The position numbers and the translations under genes are program-made. A stretch of 20,280 nt of DNA from an uncultured Candidatus Saccharibacteria bacterium (lineage in GTDB: Bacteria; Patescibacteriota; Saccharimonadia; Saccharimonadales; Saccharimonadaceae): positions 1 through 20,280 of the forward strand of contig CARSRA010000015.1 in the NCBI GenBank assembly GCA_949063825.1, written 5' to 3'. Within the stretch, counting starts at the first letter, position 1. Each line of letters opens with the position of its first letter. The notes under the pieces are model-generated. The model saw nothing but the letters and a program-made list of their open reading frames with translations, did not search any database and was not told where the DNA came from. Shown here one piece after another: positions 15,427-20,280 of the stretch.

Positions 15427-15435
15427 TGCTATAAT
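15427..15435 (+). promoter_or_regulatory. Extended -10 promoter of smpB (leaderless configuration)
   Basis: TCTGTGCTATAAT ends 6 nt before the ATG at 15442, identical in layout to the ctpA promoter. There is no Shine-Dalgarno site. It also decides the smpB start, because an upstream TTG at 15400 would put the promoter inside the gene. Confidence 0.65.
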
Positions 15436-15441
15436 CGTATT

Positions 15442-15861
15442 ATGAAAAAGTCAAGAACATCCAATACGGCTATCGAAAATCGTCGCGCACGGTTTGATTA
15501 TCAGCTCGACGAAGAGATCGTATGCGGGATGAGCTTGTCTGGTCTTGAAGTACGTTCGATCCGAGACCATCGCGCCCAGCTGAAGGGCAGCTTCGTAACA
15601 ATCAGATCCGGTGAGTTATGGCTCAACAATCTTACTCTCAGTGCCGACACTATACGCAATATCAAATTACTTATCACTAAACGTCAGCTAGCTCAGCTTG
15701 AACGTGCCAAGCAAGACGGGATGCAAATCGTCCCGGTGCGCATGCTAGCAGGCGGACGCTATATCAAACTAGTAGTTGCGACCGGGCGAGGAAAAAAGAA
15801 ATACGACAAACGCGAAACTATCAAACGTCGCGACCTCGATCGTAGTCTAAAATCTCGCTAG
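15442..15861 (+). CDS. smpB: SsrA-binding protein SmpB
   Basis: SmpB binds tmRNA and delivers it to stalled ribosomes for trans-translation. The 139-aa protein has the SmpB OB-fold signatures: IENRRARFDYQLDEEIVCG at the N-terminus, then GLEVRSIR and QLKGSFV, and the C-terminal basic tail starting GRGKKKYDKRETIKRRD that inserts into the decoding centre. The start was set at 15442 because it lies 6 nt after the -10 box and matches the usual N-terminus (MKKSRTSNTAIENRRA); the frame is open back to a TTG at 15400 but that adds 14 non-conserved residues. tmRNA (ssrA) was not found in the window. The gene is followed by a 130-nt gap holding the promoter of the next gene. Confidence 0.96.
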   Translation: MKKSRTSNTAIENRRARFDYQLDEEIVCGMSLSGLEVRSIRDHRAQLKGSFVTIRSGELWLNNLTLSADTIRNIKLLITKRQLAQLERAKQDGMQIVPVRMLAGGRYIKLVVATGRGKKKYDKRETIKRRDLDRSLKSR

Positions 15862-15907
15862 ATATTGAGGTTCGTAAGCCTAAATTGCCAGAAATCGGCG
15901 TCGCCTA

Positions 15908-15936
15908 TTGACATCTTTAGCCATCTGTGATATAAT
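15908..15936 (+). promoter_or_regulatory. Perfect sigma70-type promoter of the 133-aa gene
   Basis: TTGACA (15908-15913), a 17-nt spacer and TATAAT (15931-15936) with a TGn extension: a full consensus match, the best in the window. It predicts a start near 15943 and a ~49-nt leader ending in a G-rich Shine-Dalgarno site (GGGAGGGGGG, 15978-15986) 5 nt before the ATG. The spacer end and the GATAGGG after the -10 resemble prfB P1. Confidence 0.85.
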
Positions 15937-15991
15937 GGAAAGATAGGGCTAATTTCGGTTCCTAAATTTTGTTGAAGGGAGGGGGGATACC

Positions 15992-16393
15992 ATGGCATTA
16001 TTCATCAGCAAGAACTTTATGGGAATGAGTGAGCGTGAGCTCAAGGATATGCATGTTCATGACGGCGCTCCTGAGGTTACCACGCGAACCTATGACGACA
16101 TCGTCGGCGGAAAATATGATCTGAAGAAAGCTGCACTCTTGCAGGAAATCCTGATCGAACTTTATGATGAGCTGGATTTTCCGTTTAATGTCATCCTGAG
16201 TCTGGAATACGGCAAAAGGATCGCGAAGATCGGCGGCATGTCACCGGACATCATAGACTACTTAGGCGAAACACCAAGCGAGATGATTATGGCGGACTAC
16301 CAGCACGTTATCATCACAGCAAGGGATGCGTACAATGAGCGTATCGGAATCAATATGATCACAGGCCACTCAAAGGCCGATCAAAAGCCATAG
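15992..16393 (+). CDS. Unrecognised 133-aa cytoplasmic protein, strongly expressed
   Basis: I do not recognise this protein. It is 133 aa, without Cys or Trp, signal peptide or TM segment, mildly acidic and predicted mostly helical. The middle (residues ~46-75, LKKAALLQEILIELYDELD onward) reads like two packed helices, and there is a LEYGKRIAKIGG segment near 75-87. It looks like a real, highly expressed gene: a perfect -35/17/-10 promoter, a defined leader, the strongest Shine-Dalgarno site of the window, Met-Ala at the N-terminus, and its own strong terminator (16437-16470). Leucine codons are mainly CTG/CTC, while neighbours use more TTA/CTA, which may reflect high expression or transfer. 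It sits between smpB and exonuclease III but is transcribed independently. A small structural, ribosome-associated or regulatory protein is possible; no function is assigned. Confidence 0.75.
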   Translation: MALFISKNFMGMSERELKDMHVHDGAPEVTTRTYDDIVGGKYDLKKAALLQEILIELYDELDFPFNVILSLEYGKRIAKIGGMSPDIIDYLGETPSEMIMADYQHVIITARDAYNERIGINMITGHSKADQKP

Positions 16394-16436
16394 TATCATA
16401 ACGATACAAAAACAAATCATAGCTCACCATTTCTTC

Positions 16437-16470
16437 AAGGCTCCAGCCGCAAATCGCTGGAGCTTTTTCT
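16437..16470 (+). terminator. Intrinsic terminator of the 133-aa gene
   Basis: GCTCCAGC (16440-16447) pairs with GCTGGAGC (16456-16463) around an 8-nt loop. The stem can extend by AAG/TTT on the outside and is followed by TTTTTCTTT. The exonuclease III promoter begins ~20 nt after it. Confidence 0.9.
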
Positions 16471-16485
16471 TTGTGACCCTTGATA

Positions 16486-16494
16486 TGATATAAT
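16486..16494 (+). promoter_or_regulatory. Extended -10 promoter of the exonuclease III gene (leaderless configuration)
   Basis: TGATATAAT ends 6 nt before the ATG at 16501. There is no Shine-Dalgarno site. The terminator just upstream isolates this unit from the previous gene, so the promoter should be needed. Confidence 0.65.
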
Positions 16495-16500
16495 GAAATT

Positions 16501-17301
16501 ATGAGACTTTTTTCCTGGAATGTTAATGGCCTACGTGCCGGCCTGAAGAAAGGCACTTTTCAAGATTTTCTTAATTGCGAGCAGCCCGATATTGTTTGTT
16601 TGCAGGAAACCAAGACTAAGCCTGGGCAAGTCGAAGTAGACTTTCCCGAATATCTCGAGATTTGGAACAGTGCTGAGCGGCCAGGATATTCGGGGACGGC
16701 AATTTTTACGAAATTTCAACCTCTCCGTAGTTCAACCGAATTCCCGGCGACCATCGTCGATAATTATGCTTGGGATAGCGACAAACATGGCAATCCGTTA
16801 GCCGAGGGGCGTATTCAAACGGTTGAATTCCAGCCTTTTTATCTCGTTAATGTCTATGTACCAAATAGTAAGCGTGATTTGGCGCGTCTAAAATTAAGGG
16901 AAGAAGTCTGGGACCCGGCTTTATTGGCGTATTTGAAGGAACTTGAAAAAACCAAACCGGTAGTAATTTGTGGTGATTTTAATGTTGCACATACGGCGGT
17001 TGACTTGGCTCGACCTAAAGATAATGAAAAAAATGCTGGTTTTACTGAAGAAGAGCGTCAGGGGATAAAAAATCTAATCAACGCCGGTTTTGTTGATACT
17101 TTCCGCTATTTTTACCCGGGTGTACAAAAATACAGTTGGTGGTCGCACTGGGCACAAGCTAGACAGCGCAATATCGGCTGGCGCATTGACTACTTTTTGA
17201 TTTCGCCTAGCTTGTTGCCATATCTCAAAAACGCTGAAATTCATGATTATATTATGGGCTCAGACCATTGCCCGGTCTCGATCGAATTGGAGTTCGCATG
17301 A
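16501..17301 (+). CDS. xth: Exonuclease III / AP endonuclease (Xth)
   Basis: ExoIII-family enzymes cut DNA 5' to abasic sites and degrade 3' ends during base-excision repair. The 266-aa protein has the complete exonuclease-endonuclease-phosphatase fold: Asn7 in SWNVNGLRA, metal ligand Glu36 in LQETK, the GDFN motif (158-161) with catalytic Asp and Asn, and Asp255-His256 in SDHCP near the C-terminus. The GWRIDYFL motif (~226-233) is also typical. It starts 6 nt after a TGATATAAT box, without a Shine-Dalgarno site. The end overlaps the next glycosyltransferase by 4 nt (ATGA, 17298-17301), so the two share a transcript although their functions are unrelated. Confidence 0.95.
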   Translation: MRLFSWNVNGLRAGLKKGTFQDFLNCEQPDIVCLQETKTKPGQVEVDFPEYLEIWNSAERPGYSGTAIFTKFQPLRSSTEFPATIVDNYAWDSDKHGNPLAEGRIQTVEFQPFYLVNVYVPNSKRDLARLKLREEVWDPALLAYLKELEKTKPVVICGDFNVAHTAVDLARPKDNEKNAGFTEEERQGIKNLINAGFVDTFRYFYPGVQKYSWWSHWAQARQRNIGWRIDYFLISPSLLPYLKNAEIHDYIMGSDHCPVSIELEFA

Positions 17302-18509
17302 AAATTGCAATTTTCACTGATCTATATACACCAGGGGGTGCAACTGGTGGTATCATTACATCGATTAGTGCACAAAAAGCTGAGCTTGAAAAACTTGGTC
17401 ACGAAGTCGTGATATTTTGCCCGGGTCTCCACACTAACGAAAAGAACGTTTTCTTAGTACCAACTTTCGCGCGACCAAGGATTAATGGCGCTCTGATGTC
17501 GCGCGGCCCTAAGCTAGTTGCCGATTTTATCCGCAAGCACTATCCTGATTTTAGTGATTTTGACATTGTACATGTGCATTATGAGGCTAGCTGCAGTATC
17601 GCTGGAATTCTGCTAGCCAAGGAATTCAATTTGCCGCTCGCCCAGACTATGCATGGACGTGAAGATATGGCAATCGCTACGAATGTGCCACATGGAGCCC
17701 GTATCGCTACAGCCATAGGATTAAACCAGCTACATCGACATTATTTACCACATGAAATCAAAATTAAATCCGACCACTATCAGGCGCCTAATCAAACTCG
17801 CGCTAAAATGTGGCAATTGATGATCAATCACGCCAACTGCGCCGATGTGATTATTACCCCCTCAAATCATTTCCGATGCAAACTTGAGCATTATAGCGTA
17901 GAGAAGCCCGTCAAAGTAGTGCCGAATGGTTTGCCGCCGGAATTTACCACGCCTGATTTTCCAATCCGCAAATACCACGACGGTGATGTGCTAAAAATGA
18001 TATGGAACTCGCGAGTCTCGACCGAAAAACGATTCATGCCTTTTCTGTATGCATTAAGAAAACTCAACCGCCCATACATGTTATATGTCTATGGCGACGG
18101 TAATGCGCTCAAGAAAGCTCAGACTTATGCAAAAAAGCACCAAATGAAGGTAAAATTTTTTGGCGCAAAATCACGCAGCCAGATCATCAACCGCATGAAA
18201 GTCTGTCATCTCAGTATTTGCACCTCATATAATTTTGATACGCAGGGGATGGTCTTGATCGAGGCTGAAGCTACCGGACTACCAACTTTCCTGTGCGACC
18301 CAGATCTAGCCGAGGACTTGCCTCGTGGAGGTTATCTACTAGCAACTAGTCCAGAAGTGGAAACTATGGCGGAAGCATTAAATAAGCTCACGCCTGAGCA
18401 AATTACCAAAATGAGCAAAGTCATGCTCGCCCATCGCCAGGAAACCGCTCAATCAGCTCAAATAAAAAAGTTGCTAAACGCCTATAAATTAGCGATCAAA
18501 AATCATTAA
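17298..18509 (+). CDS. GT4-family glycosyltransferase, second copy of this type
   Basis: A GT-B glycosyltransferase of family GT4, 403 aa from the chosen start. The N-terminus MKIAIFTDLYTPGGATGG parallels that of the minus-strand enzyme at 14090-15379, and the C-terminal domain contains the TQGMVLIEAEATGLP nucleotide-sugar motif; the first Glu of EX7E is replaced (NFDTQGMVLIE), leaving Asp in its place. ATG 17298 was chosen over an in-frame ATG 30 nt upstream because it overlaps the xth stop as ATGA, has GGAG 5 nt before it, and begins the conserved strand directly. It probably glucosylates a lipid or surface polymer; donor and acceptor are unknown. It converges on the minus-strand gene ending at 18539, and no clear intrinsic terminator is seen between them. 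Confidence 0.88.
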   Translation: MKIAIFTDLYTPGGATGGIITSISAQKAELEKLGHEVVIFCPGLHTNEKNVFLVPTFARPRINGALMSRGPKLVADFIRKHYPDFSDFDIVHVHYEASCSIAGILLAKEFNLPLAQTMHGREDMAIATNVPHGARIATAIGLNQLHRHYLPHEIKIKSDHYQAPNQTRAKMWQLMINHANCADVIITPSNHFRCKLEHYSVEKPVKVVPNGLPPEFTTPDFPIRKYHDGDVLKMIWNSRVSTEKRFMPFLYALRKLNRPYMLYVYGDGNALKKAQTYAKKHQMKVKFFGAKSRSQIINRMKVCHLSICTSYNFDTQGMVLIEAEATGLPTFLCDPDLAEDLPRGGYLLATSPEVETMAEALNKLTPEQITKMSKVMLAHRQETAQSAQIKKLLNAYKLAIKNH

Positions 18510-18538
18510 AGCCCAAAGGGCCACCTGTAAAATAGACA

Positions 18539-19426
18539 CTATTCGGCCAAGATGGCAGCATTAGTAGCCGCAAACGGCTGACTGGGATTAAAAAGATTGT
18601 ACGCCACTACTTTGGCGGCAAGACTACCCGACCACAGCTCTAATAGAGAATATTTCGTGCGGACAAGCGGCGTCGAAGCGATTTTCCCACCCTGCGCTAC
18701 GATAATCTGCTGATCATGAAAAGTTAAAATTGTAGCAGGATAGCTAAGAGTAAACTTATGCAGCGTCTCAACCGTCATCGCTAATGGCTGAGAAAGCATT
18801 AACATACGTGGATAATAAATTGCGCGGAAAATCTTTTGCAGCTGCGCCATTGAAGCTACTAAAAATAATTTCGGGTGCGCCAATAAAATTGCTGCGTCTT
18901 GCACCAAAAGATCAACTCCGTCACGCATCACGAGTAATGGAACAATGTTTTCAGTAATACTAGACTTGTCCGTGTCTTCCACATCACGAGCCGTAGCTCG
19001 TACGCTTCCCGAGGAACTATTCGAGATAGAGATCTGAATTGCGCTCGATAGAGCCGCTGCTGTAGCTGAATTACGCGAAAAATCTCCAGCTAGGACCGTA
19101 AAATCACCACTGGAGCAAGCCTCGTTTAGCTGACTTGACTTTGCGAATGACCCACTTTCAGTTGAAGGAGCAAAAGAGAGATTTGCAAGTGGCGGAACTT
19201 TACTCTGTAAGGCATCCGGTAGTAATATACTCACTGTTTTAACCGGAGACCCCTGCGCCAATGTTTCGGCAAATTTCATGACGCCATGAAACCCTGCTGT
19301 GTTACCGCCAACCACATCCACCCGACCAGTTTTCTGCTCGGGAATATTCCAAGCAAGATCTGCAAAAAGTGGGGAAGTCTGTTTTTGCCAGTATGAAAAA
19401 TCGAAATCTTGTTTTGCGAAGGCCAT
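18539..19426 (-). CDS. Degenerate ribokinase-fold protein, NnrD-like
   Basis: The 295-aa protein resembles the NAD(P)H-hydrate dehydratase (NnrD) / carbohydrate-kinase fold only in outline: a glycine-rich strand VVGGNTAGFHGVMKFAETLAQG (about residues 38-59), a TVLAGDFSRN strand near 110, an ATILTFHDQQIIVAQGG strand-turn-strand, and a C-terminal segment SLLELWSGSLAAKVVAY in the place where NnrD has its GTGD(V/T)LAG anion hole. The GTGD motif itself is absent, so ADP/ATP-dependent catalysis is doubtful. A Ser/Ala-rich stretch (~85-150) is unlike NnrD. It may be a repurposed or inactive relative; the family call is tentative. It has extended -10 boxes just before the ATG (19439-19447) and no Shine-Dalgarno site. 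The hypothetical alternative is a protein of unknown function specific to this lineage. Confidence 0.5.
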   Translation of the reverse strand: MAFAKQDFDFSYWQKQTSPLFADLAWNIPEQKTGRVDVVGGNTAGFHGVMKFAETLAQGSPVKTVSILLPDALQSKVPPLANLSFAPSTESGSFAKSSQLNEACSSGDFTVLAGDFSRNSATAAALSSAIQISISNSSSGSVRATARDVEDTDKSSITENIVPLLVMRDGVDLLVQDAAILLAHPKLFLVASMAQLQKIFRAIYYPRMLMLSQPLAMTVETLHKFTLSYPATILTFHDQQIIVAQGGKIASTPLVRTKYSLLELWSGSLAAKVVAYNLFNPSQPFAATNAAILAE

Positions 19427-19438
19427 AGTTATAGCATA

Positions 19439-19447
19439 ATTATAACA
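19439..19447 (-). promoter_or_regulatory. Extended -10 of the NnrD-like gene
   Basis: The minus strand reads TGTTATAAT, ending 12 nt before the ATG. A second -10-like TGCTATAAC lies between it and the ATG, ending 1 nt before it. The first predicts a leader of only a few nucleotides. Confidence 0.5.
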
Positions 19448-19500
19448 TAAAGGCTGGACCCGCCACCAAAGACAACTGTGTCAATTTTATCACTACTAAA

Positions 19501-20016
19501 TTATCTACCACTTATATAATTCAATATTTTGGTCGTCAGTGGCTTAAATATTAAATACATAAAATATCCAATACTTCCGCCTATAACATTAGTTATTAAA
19601 TCTGTTATATCTGCCGATCTAACACCATTTATCAAAGGCTGCAATAACTCAATTCCCAAACTTAATAAAAAAGTATAAAAAGCAACTTTTAATAGTTTAA
19701 CATTTTCTTTTTTAACTAAGGGCATTAGAAAGCCAAAAGGAATTGTCATTATTACATTTAGCCCCACTTGTCTAACAAAATCACCTCTACCATTTAAAAC
19801 ATCAATAAATGGAACTAAATTCATTGAATCATATGGGTGGTTAAATATAAATGGTAGAGATGTTATTATAGGCATTAAGGTAAAAAATAATACAAAAGAC
19901 AAGTATATATACATTAAGGTATTTACAAGTAGTACGTCTCTACCTTTTTCCTCCCATTTTTTATAAAATTTCCAAAAATATATTATTAGGACTACAAAAT
20001 CAACTAACACTTTCAT
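19501..20016 (-). CDS. VanZ-family membrane protein, AT-rich and probably acquired
   Basis: A 171-aa integral membrane protein with about four to five TM segments (~3-16, 27-50, 84-101, 106-126, 140-160). It has the VanZ-family signatures NLVPF at 66-70, the LNVIMTIPFGFLMP helix (86-99) and the C-terminal RSADITDLITNVIGGSIGY block (133-151). VanZ proteins are associated with low-level teicoplanin resistance in enterococci, but most relatives have unknown roles. Composition is sharply different from the neighbours: the gene and its upstream region are very AT-rich (roughly 30% G+C by eye), with A/T-ending codons. It also has a Firmicutes-like Shine-Dalgarno site (GAGGAG, 8-9 nt before ATG) instead of the leaderless layout of nearby genes. 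Both points suggest horizontal transfer from a low-GC Gram-positive. No transposase or integrase is seen beside it. Confidence 0.88.
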   Translation of the reverse strand: MKVLVDFVVLIIYFWKFYKKWEEKGRDVLLVNTLMYIYLSFVLFFTLMPIITSLPFIFNHPYDSMNLVPFIDVLNGRGDFVRQVGLNVIMTIPFGFLMPLVKKENVKLLKVAFYTFLLSLGIELLQPLINGVRSADITDLITNVIGGSIGYFMYLIFKPLTTKILNYISGR

Positions 20017-20070
20017 ATTCTTTTCTCCTCAATAGCTTACTATTAAATTTTCTTCATCTTCTAATTTAGC

Positions 20071-20104
20071 TCTTTCGTGTTAGATCTTTCGTGTTAGATC
20101 TTTC
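20071..20104. repeat. 14-bp tandem repeat, about 2.4 copies
   Basis: The unit TCTTTCGTGTTAGA occurs at 20071-20084 and 20085-20098, followed by the partial copy TCTTTC at 20099-20104. It lies in the 5' leader of the VanZ gene, between its likely promoter and its Shine-Dalgarno site. Confidence 0.85.
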
Positions 20105-20112
20105 TGCTATAT

Positions 20113-20141
20113 AGTTTAACGAAACATAATAAAAATAACAA
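20113..20141 (-). promoter_or_regulatory. Possible promoter of the VanZ gene
   Basis: On the minus strand TTGTTA (20136-20141), a 17-nt spacer and TAAACT (20113-20118) form a fair sigma70 match. It would give a ~90-nt leader containing the 14-bp tandem repeat. The surrounding AT-richness makes chance matches likely. Confidence 0.35.
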
Positions 20142-20184
20142 ATTCAAATGTTGCAAGCTGGTGTTAGGATAGAAATATAGACAT

Positions 20185-20280
20185 GAAAACTCGATGTAAG
20201 CCCAGTTATATCATGGCTACGATGCGCAGAGTACTATCTACCCTACTTCGCGGCGCAGCGTAGGGGGTTACCGGTGCCGC
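20185..20280 (-). ncRNA. rnpB: RNase P RNA, 3' portion (5' part beyond the window)
   Basis: On the minus strand the end of the window reads like the 3' domain of bacterial RNase P RNA, the ribozyme that matures tRNA 5' ends. A GGUAA element that could be the CCA-binding L15 loop is followed by a CCCUAC/GUAGGG hairpin (20241-20265), the UAGAUAGUACUC segment corresponding to the conserved UAGAU(G)AAUGA stretch (20229-20240), and then AUAUAACUGGGCUUACAUCG (20192-20211), which aligns with the 3' strand of helix P4 (ACAGAA...GGCUUA). The match is by recalled consensus, not a covariance model. The P4 strand differs from the usual ACAGAA (here AUAUAA). The 3' end is approximate, a few bases past the P4 strand. 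The 5' half, including the P4 partner, is outside the window. Confidence 0.6.

Noticed and set aside
15400..15435. TTGACT at 15400-15405 as the smpB -35 box
   Set aside because: The spacer to TATAAT is 24 nt, too long for a sigma70 promoter.
15400..15441. TTG start at 15400 adding 14 residues to SmpB
   Set aside because: The added residues do not resemble SmpB, and the extended -10 box at 15427-15435 would lie inside the gene. ATG 15442 is 6 nt after that box, as in ctpA and xth.
17268..17297. ATG at 17268 as start of the second GT4
   Set aside because: It lies deep inside xth, adds residues unlike the family, and the ATGA overlap with GGAG at 17298 is a better start.
18510..18538. GCCC-AAA-GGGC hairpin as terminator between convergent genes
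   Set aside because: The stem is only 4 bp and no U tract follows on either strand.
20185..20280. tmRNA (ssrA) at the right edge, suggested by smpB nearby
   Set aside because: No tRNA-like acceptor/TPsiC end with CCA and no tag ORF is visible; the order of conserved blocks fits RNase P RNA better.
1..20280. CRISPR arrays, insertion sequences, transposases, integrases or toxin-antitoxin pairs
   Set aside because: No spaced repeats, terminal inverted repeats or recognisable proteins of these kinds were seen.

Overview
The window looks like a chromosomal segment of a reduced-genome CPR bacterium, most likely Candidatus Saccharibacteria (TM7). The call rests on the mix and order of genes (secA, an M16 peptidase, murD, a MurL-type epimerase, prfB-ftsE-ftsX-CHAP hydrolase-ctpA, smpB), not on any database search. 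UGA acts as an ordinary stop and an RF2 gene is present, which argues against the UGA-recoding CPR lineages (Gracilibacteria, Absconditabacteria).

Layout. 1-4980 (+): the 3' part of secA, then an M16 peptidase and murD, all overlapping or abutting. 5018-5755 (-): a bidirectional terminator, a KH-domain RNA-binding protein (KhpA type) and tRNA-Val(GAC) with its own terminator. 5878-14036 (+): a MurL-like PP-loop protein, prfB, ftsE, ftsX, a secreted coiled-coil/CHAP peptidoglycan hydrolase, a ctpA protease, a mini-glutaredoxin and an alpha/beta hydrolase. 14090-15379 (-): a GT4 glycosyltransferase, divergent from smpB. 15442-18509 (+): smpB, an unrecognised 133-aa protein behind a consensus promoter, exonuclease III and a second GT4 glycosyltransferase. 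18539-20280 (-): a degenerate ribokinase/NnrD-fold protein, a VanZ-family gene in a strikingly AT-rich patch, and what looks like the 3' end of RNase P RNA running off the right edge.

Themes. Envelope biogenesis dominates: MurD and MurL could make the D-Glu residue of the peptidoglycan stem without a free glutamate racemase, FtsEX plus the CHAP hydrolase is the classic division-hydrolase module, and the two GT4 enzymes probably glycosylate lipids or surface polymers. Translation and RNA quality control (prfB, smpB, KhpA, RNase P, tRNA-Val) fills most of the rest.

The most general signal is regulatory. Genes that begin transcription units carry an extended -10 box (TGnTATAAT) only 6-8 nt before their ATG and have no Shine-Dalgarno site, which implies leaderless mRNAs. 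Genes inside operons, and the few with real 5' leaders, have Shine-Dalgarno sites instead. Other points to follow up are an apparent AUA start codon for the M16 peptidase, a very long basic tail on FtsE, and unusual bases in the RNase P core.
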